Assembly: GCA_963791545.1 (NCBI GenBank)
Contig: CAWBSR010000008.1
Span: forward strand, 1-47,490
Direction of reading: 5' to 3'
DNA: 47,490 nt
Origin: JALYXV01 sp963791545
GTDB taxonomy: Bacteria; Actinomycetota; Acidimicrobiia; Acidimicrobiales; Palsa-688
The translations under genes were made by a program, and so were the position numbers. Below the pieces are notes generated by a model. That model had not been told where the DNA came from. It made no database searches and saw only the letters and a program-made list of their open reading frames with translations. Numbering within the stretch: position 1 is the first letter of the stretch; each line of letters begins with the position of its first letter. This document shows positions 23,684 through 32,775 of this stretch, in pieces.

Positions 23684-23711
23684 GCCCACGGCCCACGGCC
23701 CACGGCCCAGG
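23684..23711. repeat. 7-bp tandem repeat GCCCACG x4
   Basis: Three exact GCCCACG units and one GCCCAGG follow the hemolysin III gene in the 188-bp gap before the convergent kinase gene. No hairpin terminator is obvious there. Confidence 0.6.
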
Positions 23712-23840
23712 GCCAGCGCTCCACCGGCGGCTGGTTGACCCATCGGCCGACCGGCAGCTCGCCCCTCGCTCCCGGGTCGGGACGGGTCCGATTTGAGCGG
23801 GCGAGAGCGGTAGCCGCCACCCGTGTTGGCGGCAGCGCCG

Positions 23841-25346
23841 TCAGCCCATGTCGTGGAGAGCCAGGAACGCCGGTGTCAAGGTGCCAAAGAGGCGCTCGAA
23901 CACCACCCGCTGTTGCTTGTAAATGGCGGCGGCGACAGCGTCGGGATGGATCGTCCGCTGCACCGGAACGAGGTCGGCCGCCACCTCCAGGCTGTCGATG
24001 ATGCCCAGCGCGAACATGCCGAGCAGGGCGGCGCCGAAGGCCGAGCCATCGGTCGCCTCGGTGCGGCCGACTTCGGACCCGAACACGTCTGCAACGAGAC
24101 TTTCCGAGAAGGGGTCGCGCAGGAAGCCGCCCGTGGCCCGGATTTCTCGGACGTCGTACCCGGCGCCTTGGACCGCTTCGAGCACCAGGGCCAGTTGCTG
24201 GCATACCCCTTCGAGTGCCGCCCGGATGAGATGGGGCCGCCGATGATGGCGGCTCAGGCCGATGTAGACGCCCCGGGCCAGGGCGTTCCAATGGGGGGCC
24301 CGCTCGCTCATCAGGTACGGCAGCATCAACAGTCCGTCGGAACCCGGCGGGGCTTCAGCCGCCAACTTGACGAGTTGGTCCTTGTTCCGGCTGCCGATGT
24401 CGGGCGCCAACGCGTCTCCGACCCATTCCAGGACGGCGCCGCCGTTGCTGATGGCCCCTCCGACCGCCCAGCGATCCTCGGTCAGCTCGTAGCAGAACAT
24501 CCGGCCCCGAGCGTCGATCCCGGGGTTGTCGACGATGACGCGGACGGCGCCACTGGTTCCGATGGAGCAGGCCGCCACGCCCGGCCGGATAGCCCCGACG
24601 CCCAGGTTGGCAAGAGGGCCATCACCCGCCCCGATGATCAGTGGTACGCCGGTGAGGTCGAGCTCGGTTTCGGCCTTCTTGGTCAGCTTCAGGCGGAAGG
24701 TGGTCGGGACGGTGGTGGGCAGCTGGTCGGCCCCGATCCCGGCCAAGGCCAGGGCAGGCGGCCACCATGCTCCGGTGGCCAGGTCGAAAAGCCCGGTAGA
24801 GGAAGCGATGGACCGGTCCATCACCCATTCGCCGGTGAGCTGACCCAGCACGTACTCCTTGATCCCGGCCCAGCGCCGGGCCGCCGCCATGAGCGCCGGT
24901 TCCCTCTCGCGGAACCACAGCAACTTCGATAGTGGAGCCATGGGGTGAATAGGGGTGCCCGTGTGCCGGTGGATGTCACGGCCCTCGTCGCTGTTCCGTA
25001 GCTGCTCGGCTTGCTCGGTGGCGCGGAGATCGGCCCAGGTGATTGATGGCGTCAGCGCCCCGCCGCCGCCGTCGAGGGCCATCAAGCTGTGCATGGCGGA
25101 GCTGAAGGAAACCCCGGCGACGGTAATCCCTTGACGGCGGAGCTCCGCAGTGGCCTCGCCCAAGCCGGTCGTCACCGCGTTGAGCACCAGGGCCGGGTCC
25201 TGCACCGCCCAGGCCGGCTGGGGCTCGTCCAGGGGATAACCCTGTTCGCTGGCGGCATGGCGCCGGCCATGTTGGTCGTAGGCGACAACCTTGGTACTGG
25301 TGGTGCCGATGTCGACACCGATCACGACCGGGGTCGGCGCATTCAT
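23841..25346 (-). CDS. gntK: FGGY-family carbohydrate kinase, probably gluconokinase
   Basis: The 501-residue sugar kinase has the FGGY N-terminal phosphate loop VIGVDIGTTSTKVVAYD, a second domain with VGGAISNGGAVLEWVGDAL, and a C-terminal ATP site with IRATGGFLRDPFSESLVADV. The stretch HTGTPIHPMAPLSKLLWFRE and the early PQPAWAVQDPALVLNAV resemble Bacillus-type gluconate kinases more than xylulose or glycerol kinases. It would phosphorylate gluconate to 6-phosphogluconate with ATP. No gluconate transporter or regulator is next to it, so the substrate remains an inference. Confidence 0.85.
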   Translation of the reverse strand: MNAPTPVVIGVDIGTTSTKVVAYDQHGRRHAASEQGYPLDEPQPAWAVQDPALVLNAVTTGLGEATAELRRQGITVAGVSFSSAMHSLMALDGGGGALTPSITWADLRATEQAEQLRNSDEGRDIHRHTGTPIHPMAPLSKLLWFREREPALMAAARRWAGIKEYVLGQLTGEWVMDRSIASSTGLFDLATGAWWPPALALAGIGADQLPTTVPTTFRLKLTKKAETELDLTGVPLIIGAGDGPLANLGVGAIRPGVAACSIGTSGAVRVIVDNPGIDARGRMFCYELTEDRWAVGGAISNGGAVLEWVGDALAPDIGSRNKDQLVKLAAEAPPGSDGLLMLPYLMSERAPHWNALARGVYIGLSRHHRRPHLIRAALEGVCQQLALVLEAVQGAGYDVREIRATGGFLRDPFSESLVADVFGSEVGRTEATDGSAFGAALLGMFALGIIDSLEVAADLVPVQRTIHPDAVAAAIYKQQRVVFERLFGTLTPAFLALHDMG

Positions 25347-25516
25347 ACGGTGCTAAGCGCCAGAACCCTGAGGAAGCCGACAACCGAGATGATCGTTTTC
25401 CTCTTGGACGAACTATCGATCCTTTCCCGGATGGTCACCCCGAAGAACTCCTTTACCACTCAGAAGCCGGCGTCGGTCGACCACGCAGTAAACGGCGACT
25501 TGTGTGCAGGAGCCTG

Positions 25517-26905
25517 TCAGTTGGGGAACCCGACCTGGGTTCCGCCGGTCTGGATGGCGTAGCCGGTGTAGGTGGCCGCGCCGCCGAGGCCAGGCGAATC
25601 GTGGGAGTAGGCGATGTGGGCCCAGCCGGACTGGTCAGTGTCGACGCCGAAGTCGTCGAGGAGCTGCCGTCCCCCGGTGCAGGTGGCGCCGCCCTCACAG
25701 ACCGGGCCCTGGTGCACCGATGTCACCTGGACCGGGACGCCCCATCCGGTCGCTGTCGAGGTCAGATTCTGGGCCAGGTACACGAACCAGGTCTGGTTGG
25801 TCGTGGTCGGGGTGCCGTAATAGACAAGGTCGACTCCGGCCGAGGTGGCCGCCAGCCACGGGAAGACCGCCTGGACCGTGTTTGTGCTCACCGGTGCCGA
25901 GCAGGACCAGCTCACGCCGTGATCGGGGGAGGTGGCGGCGAAGACGTTTTTGTCATCGGACCAGGCCATCCAGAGGTTGCCGGCGGGATCGACTGAGACA
26001 TTGGGGAACTGGTGGTCGAGGCTCGCGCCTGGCTTGACGCTGCATGGGATCGGACGATCAGACCATGAGTAGCCCCCATCATTCGATACCGCCACGAACG
26101 CCTCGTTATTGGCGGTGGACCCGAGCACGAGCGGGTTGGTCGCCGGCGCCACGAAGGATTGATATGCCCAGAAGCCGCTCTGGCCGAGTCCTCCCGCCTT
26201 GGTGCCGCCGAAGTTGCGATGGTCGATGACGATGTTGCCCAACTGGTTATGGATCGCCTTGTAATCGGTGAGCGGAATGGCCTGGGCGATCTCAAGGTAG
26301 AGCGTGGCGCTATTGTCGGAGCGCAGCACGTCGATGTTGCCGGTCGCGACGTCGTGGTAGGTGAGCAGCGAAGTCGCGGGTCCCGACGCTGCGATCCACT
26401 CCCGGTCATCGATCGGCACACCCGCCTGCACCGGCGTGTTGGACCATGTGATCCCATCGTCTGTCGAATGCGCGACCGCGATAGAGGCCAAGTTCAGGCT
26501 CGACACGTACTCGGTGTATGTGCCGCCGGGATTGAGGACCGGAGCAATCGCCAGATCGATATCGCCGCCGGCCAGGCCGACTCCGGAGACCGCGTTCGGC
26601 TGGCCCAGATACTGTGCCGAGCAGGCCGAGGCTCCGGGACCACCGGTGCCGTTGCGTTGGCGCCAACCGTCGCTGCCTCCGCCAAGACCCCGTTCCGAGC
26701 CGAAGACCACGCCGTTCGAGCGTGACACGTGTATGGCGGGTTCGCCGTCGGTGTTGGTACCGCACCCCGAAGCCCCCACCGCCGTCGCCTGCGGTTGACC
26801 AATGGCAAAGGTGGCCGGACCAGCCGAAGCGGGAGCCGGTGGGGTGAAGATCGCGGCCAAGGCCACCACGCCGAACAATACCGGCAACGACCTGGGCTTC
26901 ATCAT
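25517..26905 (-). CDS. Secreted sialidase-fold (BNR-repeat) protein
   Basis: The 462-residue protein has a signal peptide (MMKPRSLPVLFGVVALAAIF, then TPPAPASAGPA). The mature part shows Asp-box-like blades: AHSTDDGITWSNTP, AVSNDGGYSWSDRP and ATSPDHGVSWSCSAP, the S-x-D-x-G-x-x-W pattern of sialidase/BNR propellers. I see no arginine triad or FRIP motif that would prove sialidase activity, so it may be a carbohydrate-binding propeller. The ATG at 26905 has GCAGGAGGG upstream, which rules out the longer start. Confidence 0.8.
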   Translation of the reverse strand: MMKPRSLPVLFGVVALAAIFTPPAPASAGPATFAIGQPQATAVGASGCGTNTDGEPAIHVSRSNGVVFGSERGLGGGSDGWRQRNGTGGPGASACSAQYLGQPNAVSGVGLAGGDIDLAIAPVLNPGGTYTEYVSSLNLASIAVAHSTDDGITWSNTPVQAGVPIDDREWIAASGPATSLLTYHDVATGNIDVLRSDNSATLYLEIAQAIPLTDYKAIHNQLGNIVIDHRNFGGTKAGGLGQSGFWAYQSFVAPATNPLVLGSTANNEAFVAVSNDGGYSWSDRPIPCSVKPGASLDHQFPNVSVDPAGNLWMAWSDDKNVFAATSPDHGVSWSCSAPVSTNTVQAVFPWLAATSAGVDLVYYGTPTTTNQTWFVYLAQNLTSTATGWGVPVQVTSVHQGPVCEGGATCTGGRQLLDDFGVDTDQSGWAHIAYSHDSPGLGGAATYTGYAIQTGGTQVGFPN

Positions 26906-27125
26906 TGGTCGGCCCTCCTGCGCGGGCCGCGACATACGCGGCTGTCAAAAATGTTGCCGCGAATAGTACTCCCCCGGTCACTTCGGGCGGCGCCTCATAT
27001 GCCGGCGACTTCGGAGGGACCGGGACCATCCCTCGCCGTGGACCCGGTTGAGGCGCGGCTGGCCGGAGGGAAGCGGGGGCGGGTGGGGACGGGGGCTTGG
27101 CGACGGCCGCCGCGGAAAGTTGGTC

Positions 27126-27152
27126 TTGACAAATACCGTAGGGGGGTATAGT
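27126..27152 (+). promoter_or_regulatory. Copper operon promoter with CsoR-type operator
   Basis: TTGACA (27126-27131) and TATAGT (27147-27152) are 15 bp apart. The spacer holds ATACCgtaGGGGGGTAT, a G-tract pseudo-palindrome like the known CsoR operator of Bacillus copZA. Binding there would block polymerase until Cu(I) loads CsoR. The short spacer may reflect the need for the operator. Bases 26906-27125 hold no gene. Confidence 0.8.
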
Positions 27153-27184
27153 ACTGTGGATGTCAGCGGTTCGAGGGAGCGAGC

Positions 27185-27466
27185 GTGAACGGTTACAGCG
27201 AAAACAAGGATGATTATCTGAAGCGGCTGCGGCGCATCGAAGGCCAGATTCGAGGTCTGCAGCGCATGGTGGATGCGGACACCTACTGCATCGACATCAT
27301 CACTCAGGTGTCGGCGGCCACCAGGGCCTTGCAATCGGTCGCCATCGGTCTCCTCGAGCAGCACATCGGTCATTGCGTCGCTGAGGCCGCGGTAACCGGC
27401 GGGCCGGAAGCGGACCTCAAGGTAAAAGAGGCGTCGGATGCAATCGCCCGTCTCGTCAGGTCCTGA
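27185..27466 (+). CDS. csoR: CsoR copper-sensing repressor
   Basis: The 93-residue all-helical CsoR/RcnR protein reads YLKRLRRIEGQIRGLQRMVD, then ADTYCIDIITQVSAATRALQ and IGLLEQHIGHCVAEA. The Cys-His-Cys copper triad (YC, then H and C in QHIGHC) is present, as in the Mycobacterium CsoR. It should release the operator at 27132-27150 when bound to Cu(I). The start codon is a GTG at 27185 after GAGGGAG. It is the first gene of the copper operon and autoregulated by position. Confidence 0.95.
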   Translation: MNGYSENKDDYLKRLRRIEGQIRGLQRMVDADTYCIDIITQVSAATRALQSVAIGLLEQHIGHCVAEAAVTGGPEADLKVKEASDAIARLVRS

Positions 27467-27487
27467 GCACCACCTGGAGGCGGCGAG

Positions 27488-27715
27488 ATGACCACCACTG
27501 ATTTCTCGGTAACCGGCATGTCCTGTGAGCATTGCGTCAGCGCCGTGTCATCGGAGCTGGGCAGCCTGCCTGGCGTCATTGCGGTCGATATTGACCTGGC
27601 GACCGGGGCGGTCGCGGTGACGAGCGATGCCGAACTCGAACACGTCGATGTTGTCGCGGCTGTCGTCGAGGCGGGCTACATCGTGACCGGTCCCGGAAAG
27701 GTGACCGGACCGTGA
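27488..27715 (+). CDS. copZ: CopZ-like copper chaperone
   Basis: The 75-residue heavy-metal-associated domain protein starts MTTTDFSVTGMSCEHCVSAV, with the CxxC copper site at residues 13-16, and has the usual beta-alpha-beta-beta-alpha-beta order (VIAVDIDLATGAVAVT, then VVAAVVEAGYIV). It should carry Cu(I) to CopA. Its ATG has a GGAGG upstream, 21 nt after csoR. Confidence 0.95.
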   Translation: MTTTDFSVTGMSCEHCVSAVSSELGSLPGVIAVDIDLATGAVAVTSDAELEHVDVVAAVVEAGYIVTGPGKVTGP

Positions 27716-27855
27716 CGCCCCCGGCCGAGCTCAATGGCGGTCGGCGCCGCGGTCGTTTCTGGGCAGCCGCGCCGCCAACCCAAAGCGCAACGGGGCCAAG
27801 CGGCGCGCCTGGTCCGCATCGGCGGGTCGGAGATCACCGCGGCCCGGGAGGGGAC

Positions 27856-30222
27856 ATGACCAGCGTGATTGATTGGGGCGACCACCCAGACGGTCGCGAG
27901 GTCGACCTCGTCATCGGTGGGATGACCTGCGCATCGTGCGCGGCCCGCATTGAGAGGCGGCTCAACCGCTTGGAGGGGGTGACCGCGTCCGTCAACTACG
28001 CGACCGAACACGCCAAGGTCTCCTACCCCCCCAATGTCACGGTGGCCGAGCTGGCCGCCCAGGTGGAAGCGGCCGGCTACACCGCCCAGGTCCCCGACTC
28101 GGTGAACGACGCGCCGGTGAACGTGGTCGGCGCCGATGAACCCGAGGCCGACGCCTATGCCCCGCTGCGACGGCGAGTGCTGGTCGCGGGCGCCCTGGCG
28201 GCGCCGGTAATCGTCATGGCAATGGTTCCCGGCGCCCAGTTCCGTTACTGGCAGTGGGTGTCACTGGTGCTGGCCACGCCGGTGGTGATCTGGGGGGCGT
28301 GGCCGTTCCACCGGGCGGCGTGGGCCAACGCCCGCCACGGCGCCGCCACGATGGACACCCTCATATCAGTCGGCGTCCTGGCTGCGCTCGGATGGTCGCT
28401 GTACGCCCTGTTCGTGGGCGACGCCGGCATGGCGGGCATGCGCATGCCCTTCGCGTTGACAATCGGCCAGACCTCGGGTCACGACGAGATCTACCTCGAG
28501 GCAGCGTCGGGGGTGACGGTATTCCTGCTGGCGGGGCGATACTTCGAAGCCTTGGCCAAGCGCCGCTCGGGGGCGGCGGTCACCGCGCTGCTGTCGTTGG
28601 GGGCCAAGGACGTCGCCGTGCTCGAAAACGGCGTCGAGACCCGCATCCCCGTCGAGAGGCTGGCGGTCAGCGACCGATTCGTGGTCCGCCCGGGCGAGAA
28701 GATCGCCACCGACGGCGTCGTCGAAGAAGGCGCCTCGGCGGTCGACGCCTCCCTGTTGACTGGTGAGTCGGTACCCGTCGAGGTCGGGCCCGGCGACACG
28801 GTGGCCGGTGCCACCATCAATGCCGGGGGCCGCCTCATCGTGCGCGCCACCCGCGTCGGGGCTGACACCCAGCTGGCCCAGATGGCTCGCCTGGTCACCG
28901 ACGCCCAAAACGGGAAGGCACCCGTTCAGCGCCTCGCCGACCGGGTGGCGGCGGTGTTCGTGCCCGTGGTGATCGCCATCTCGGTGGCCACCTTGGGCTT
29001 CTGGTTGGGAACCGGCGGGTCGGCGACAGCCGCGTTCACGGCCGCGGTGGCAGTGCTGATCATCGCCTGCCCGTGCGCGCTGGGTCTGGCCACACCGACC
29101 GCCTTACTGGTGGGAACCGGCCGGGGCGCCCAGCTGGGCATCTTGATCAAAGGTCCCGAAGTCCTGGAATCGACCCGGCGAGTGGACACGGTGGTGCTGG
29201 ACAAGACAGGCACGATCACCACCGGCCAGATGACCCTGCTCGATATGGTCGTCGCCCCCGGCGAGGACCGAGATGAAGTGCTGCGCCTGGTCGGGGCGCT
29301 CGAGGCGGTATCGGAGCATCCCATCGCCCGGGCCATCGCCCGCGCCGCGGCCGCGGAGGCGGCCCGAGCCTTGCCGACGGTCGCCGATTTCGCCAACCGT
29401 CCCGGGATCGGCGTGGCGGGCGTCATCGACGGCCACGCGGTATTCGCCGGCCGTCCGACGCAGCTTGCCAGCTCGTCGCTGCCGGTGGCCACCGAGCTGA
29501 CTGCCGCGACCGACGCCGCAGAGACCGCCGGGCGCACCGTGGTGCTCGCCGGGTGGGACGGTGCCGCCCGCGCCGTGTTGGTCGTCGCCGACACTGTGAA
29601 GGCCAGCGCCGCCGACGCGATTACCCGGCTGCGCCAGCTGGGTTTACGCCCAGTGCTGTTGACCGGCGACAATCGTCGTGTCGCGGCCGCGGTGGCCGCC
29701 GAGGTCGGCATCGACGCTGACGCCGTCTACGCCGAGGCGCTGCCCGCCGGCAAGGTTGACGTCATACGGAGCCTGCAGGGCGACGGGGCGGTGGTGGCGA
29801 TGGTCGGCGACGGCGTCAACGACGCCGCGGCCCTGGCTCAGGCCGACCTCGGTCTGGCGATGGGCACTGGCACTGATGTGGCTATCGAAGCGTCCGACCT
29901 CACGTTGGTCCGGGGCGATCTGCGAGCCGCCGCGGACGCCATCGCCCTGTCTCGACGCACCCTGGCCGTCATCAAGGGGAACCTCTTCTGGGCCTTCGCC
30001 TACAACATCGCCGCCATCCCCCTCGCCGCAGCCGGCTACCTCAACCCCATGATCGCGGGGGCGGCCATGGCCTTCAGCTCGGTGTTCGTGGTGTCCAACA
30101 GCCTCCGACTGCGCCGCTTCCAGCCGGTACCGGTGTTCGCCCCGCCTGGACGGCGCCACGGCGCGACCGACTCCGCTCCTACACGAGGTGACCCCGCCCC
30201 TGGCGCGATCCCGCCACCCTGA
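27856..30222 (+). CDS. copA: Cu(I)-exporting P1B-type ATPase
   Basis: The 788-residue pump has one N-terminal metal domain (GGMTCASCAARIERRLNRLE, Cys25/Cys28), transmembrane helices with the intramembrane copper motif CPCALGLATPTALL (Cys405, Cys407), the phosphorylation site LDKTGTITTG (Asp449), the SEHPIARAIA loop with the HP nucleotide-binding motif, and MVGDGVNDAAALAQADLGLA in the hinge. CPC marks the Cu(I) class. ATG 27856 follows GGGAGGGG; a GTG at 27712 would overlap the copZ stop as GTGA but adds 48 residues unlike any family N-terminus. It exports copper from the cytoplasm. Confidence 0.93.
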   Translation: MTSVIDWGDHPDGREVDLVIGGMTCASCAARIERRLNRLEGVTASVNYATEHAKVSYPPNVTVAELAAQVEAAGYTAQVPDSVNDAPVNVVGADEPEADAYAPLRRRVLVAGALAAPVIVMAMVPGAQFRYWQWVSLVLATPVVIWGAWPFHRAAWANARHGAATMDTLISVGVLAALGWSLYALFVGDAGMAGMRMPFALTIGQTSGHDEIYLEAASGVTVFLLAGRYFEALAKRRSGAAVTALLSLGAKDVAVLENGVETRIPVERLAVSDRFVVRPGEKIATDGVVEEGASAVDASLLTGESVPVEVGPGDTVAGATINAGGRLIVRATRVGADTQLAQMARLVTDAQNGKAPVQRLADRVAAVFVPVVIAISVATLGFWLGTGGSATAAFTAAVAVLIIACPCALGLATPTALLVGTGRGAQLGILIKGPEVLESTRRVDTVVLDKTGTITTGQMTLLDMVVAPGEDRDEVLRLVGALEAVSEHPIARAIARAAAAEAARALPTVADFANRPGIGVAGVIDGHAVFAGRPTQLASSSLPVATELTAATDAAETAGRTVVLAGWDGAARAVLVVADTVKASAADAITRLRQLGLRPVLLTGDNRRVAAAVAAEVGIDADAVYAEALPAGKVDVIRSLQGDGAVVAMVGDGVNDAAALAQADLGLAMGTGTDVAIEASDLTLVRGDLRAAADAIALSRRTLAVIKGNLFWAFAYNIAAIPLAAAGYLNPMIAGAAMAFSSVFVVSNSLRLRRFQPVPVFAPPGRRHGATDSAPTRGDPAPGAIPPP

Positions 30223-30326
30223 CTGCCAGGCTGGCCCGGCGAGCCCGGGCGCCGCGATGGCCAGGGGACAGGGATCCCGGCTGTTGGTTTCCTTTCTTCT
30301 TTTTGAAAGATTGCTGAAGCACTGAC

Positions 30327-31355
30327 GTGGGTAAGCGTCCCGTCGTGACCCACCCGGGACTCACCTACATCATGCCGATTCGGCGGACGTCGGATGAGGC
30401 AGATGAGGAACTGACCGACTACCTCCGCTGGCTGTCCGGCCGGGTGGACCTGCTGGTGGTGGACAACTCGCCGCCGGAGGTGTTCACGATCAACGACCAG
30501 GCGTGGGGCGCCTGGTGCCGACATGTGCGGCCGGATCCCCGTTTCGGCCAGCCCCGGAATCCCAAAGTAGCGAACGTGATGACCGGCGTGACCCTGGCGG
30601 CGCAGGAGGTCCTCGTCGTGGCCGACGATGACGTCCGCTGGGATGAGGCATCCTTGGCGCGGGCCGCTTCCCTGGCCCAACATGGCGATCTGGTGCGACC
30701 GCAGAATTATTTCTCGCCCCTGCTCTGGCATGCCCGATGGGACACGGCCCGGACCCTCATCAACCGGGCTGTCGGCGCCGACTTCCCGGGCACGCTGGTC
30801 GTGCGGCGGTCGGCAGTCGAAGCGGCCGGTGGTTATGACGGCGACGCCCTGTTCGAAAACCTGGAGCTGATACGGACCATCGAGACGTCCGGAGGGCGCA
30901 TCGTCAACGCCCCCGACCTTTTCGTGCGCCGCCTTCCGCCCACCACTGCCAGGTTCTGGTCCCAACGGGTCCGTCAGGCGTACGACGATTTCGCACTCCC
31001 CGTCCGCATGTTCATCTGGCTCTGCCTGCTCCCCGCGCTGGCTCTGGTGGCGAGACTTTTCGGCTCTCTGGGAGTGGCCGGTGCCGCAGTCACCTCGATG
31101 ATCGTCGCCGAGGTCGGCCGCCGGCGGAAGGGGGGCCGGCAGGTATTTCCCGTCGACGGCGCCTTCTGGGCCCCCGTCTGGCTGGCGGAACGAGCTGTGT
31201 GTGCCTGGTTGGCCTGCGGGATTCGCCTGCTGTGCGGCGGCGTGCGCTACAACGGCTCGATCCTCAATTGCTCGGCCCACTCCTCTCGGCAGATCCGGCG
31301 GCGCCTTGGCACCGGCGCCGCCCCGCGCCCCACCTCCCTGGGGGATCTCCGGTGA
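30327..31355 (+). CDS. GT2-family glycosyltransferase with C-terminal membrane segment
   Basis: The 342-residue product reads TYIMPIRRTSDEADEELTDY, RVDLLVVDNSPPEVF, EVLVVADDDVRWDEASLARA (the metal-binding DxD-like run), DFPGTLVVRRSAVEAAGGYD and a later FENLEL. This is the order of a GT-A family 2 enzyme. Hydrophobic stretches near residues 230-265 suggest membrane attachment. It would move a sugar from a nucleotide donor to an unknown acceptor. Its GTG at 30327 has no clear ribosome binding site. It overlaps the next gene as GTGA. Confidence 0.8.
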   Translation: MGKRPVVTHPGLTYIMPIRRTSDEADEELTDYLRWLSGRVDLLVVDNSPPEVFTINDQAWGAWCRHVRPDPRFGQPRNPKVANVMTGVTLAAQEVLVVADDDVRWDEASLARAASLAQHGDLVRPQNYFSPLLWHARWDTARTLINRAVGADFPGTLVVRRSAVEAAGGYDGDALFENLELIRTIETSGGRIVNAPDLFVRRLPPTTARFWSQRVRQAYDDFALPVRMFIWLCLLPALALVARLFGSLGVAGAAVTSMIVAEVGRRRKGGRQVFPVDGAFWAPVWLAERAVCAWLACGIRLLCGGVRYNGSILNCSAHSSRQIRRRLGTGAAPRPTSLGDLR

Positions 31356-32377
31356 GCCAGTTGCCCCGGTCCCGGGGTCCCATCAGCAAATTCGTGATCG
31401 ATCAACTCCGACGCGAGCCCCAGAGCGGGGCCTGCCCCCGCAGCCCCCGCCTGGCCGCGCCCGACGAGGATGACCTTCAGCTCGCCCTGTACTGCTGTTA
31501 CGAACTGCACTACCGCGGCTTCGAAGGGGTCAGCGACGATTGGGAGTGGAACATCGCTCTACTGGCGTTGCGGCAGCGCCTCGAGGCGCTTTGGATCGGC
31601 CAATTGTTCGACCTGGTGGGAGCGCCGGCGCCGGTCGGCGACCTCAGGGAAGAGCTGCGAGCGGTCGTCGCCAGCGGAACCGGGCCCTCCCTCTCGGCCT
31701 ATATGGCGGAGCGGGGCACCCGGGAGCAGTTCCGCGAGTTCGCGGTCCACCGGTCGGCCTACCAGTTGAAGGAGGCCGACCCCCACAGTTGGGCCATCCC
31801 TCGCGTTGACGGCATTGCCAAGGCGGCGCTGGTCGAGATCCAGACCAGCGAATATGGCGACGGCCGTCCCGAGGCCATGCATGCCGTGCTGTTCGCACGC
31901 ACGATGCAATGTCTGGGCCTTGACTCCACCTACGGGGCCTACCTTGACGACATACCGGGCGTGACTTTGGCAACAGTGAACCTGATCTCCTACTTTGGAC
32001 TTCATCGACGCTGGCGGGGCGCTCTTCTCGGTCACTTGGCGGTCTTTGAGATGGCTTCAGTCACGCCGATGGGACGTTATTCGAGGGCACTGCGTCGTCT
32101 CGGCCTGAGTTCCCAGGCCACCGCCTTTTACGACATCCACGTCGAGGCGGACGCGGTCCATGAAGTGATTGCCTTGAACCGGTTGGCGGGAGGTTTCGGC
32201 GCGGCAGAGCCTCGTCGGGCGGGCGATCTCCTTTTCGGCGCCCGGGCCGCGATGGCCGTCGAGGAGCGTTTCGCCCGCCACTTGCTCGGCTGCTGGGCGA
32301 ACGACACCTCATCGTTGTACGGCCGACCGCCGGGCCGGTGTGCGCCGCTCGGAACCATGCAACAGAAGGCTTCGTAA
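31352..32377 (+). CDS. Heme-oxygenase-like diiron (iron-containing redox enzyme) protein
   Basis: The 341-residue helical protein fits the HDO / Haem_oxygenas_2 superfamily. Candidate metal ligands appear in order: CYELHYRGF, then ALVEIQTSEYGDGRPEAMHA (Glu, Glu and His), then YDIHVEADAVHE (His, Asp/Glu and His). Members oxidise or cleave C-N, C-H or C-C bonds with O2, but the substrate here is unknown. GTG 31352 overlaps the stop of the glycosyltransferase by 4 bp, so the two are translationally coupled. In Actinobacteria proteins of this type often sit beside a glycosyltransferase and a CDGSH protein; I found no intact CDGSH gene after it. Confidence 0.8.
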   Translation: MSQLPRSRGPISKFVIDQLRREPQSGACPRSPRLAAPDEDDLQLALYCCYELHYRGFEGVSDDWEWNIALLALRQRLEALWIGQLFDLVGAPAPVGDLREELRAVVASGTGPSLSAYMAERGTREQFREFAVHRSAYQLKEADPHSWAIPRVDGIAKAALVEIQTSEYGDGRPEAMHAVLFARTMQCLGLDSTYGAYLDDIPGVTLATVNLISYFGLHRRWRGALLGHLAVFEMASVTPMGRYSRALRRLGLSSQATAFYDIHVEADAVHEVIALNRLAGGFGAAEPRRAGDLLFGARAAMAVEERFARHLLGCWANDTSSLYGRPPGRCAPLGTMQQKAS

Positions 32378-32617
32378 CCGCAATCGGGCCCGGGGGCCCG
32401 GTGGTGCCAGGCCGCTGCCAGCGCGGAGCGGTTCCCTTTGGAGTACCCGTCGCGGGCGGCGCCACGAGCCCCGATTGGAGGGCCAGTTGCCCGCCCCGAT
32501 GCGCACGCGGGGAACAAATCGGACACTCCGGGAGGAGAACTTGACATCAGCACGTGATTCTGGGCCGAGCGGTGGGTAAACGTCCCGCAGTACCGGCGGA
32601 ACACAGGAGGATCGTCA

Positions 32618-32775
32618 ATGACCAAGCCCGGGACATCATGAGCCCGAACCCGCAGATCGTGGGCACCGACACCACCGTGGCAGAAGGCGCTGGCACCATG
32701 GCTGAGAATGACATCGGCGCGGCGCCGATCTGTAACTCCGAAAGCCGCCTCCAGGGAATGCTGACGGATCGGTGA
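32618..32775 (+). pseudogene. CBS-domain protein, frameshifted and truncated
   Basis: An AGGAGG precedes ATG 32618 (ATGACC), but this frame stops after seven codons. Shifting one base at 32624-32626 gives ARDIMSPNPQIVGTDTTVAE, then MAENDIGAAPICNSESRLQG and MLTDR followed by a TGA. This is the start of a standard two-CBS protein that is normally about 140 residues. Only the first half of one CBS motif remains. The stop overlaps the start of the next gene (GTGA). Confidence 0.7.

Noticed and set aside
32378..32617. Possible CDGSH iron-sulfur gene after the diiron protein
   Set aside because: A GPGGPV string is reminiscent of the family, but the CxC and CDGxH cluster motif is absent in every frame.
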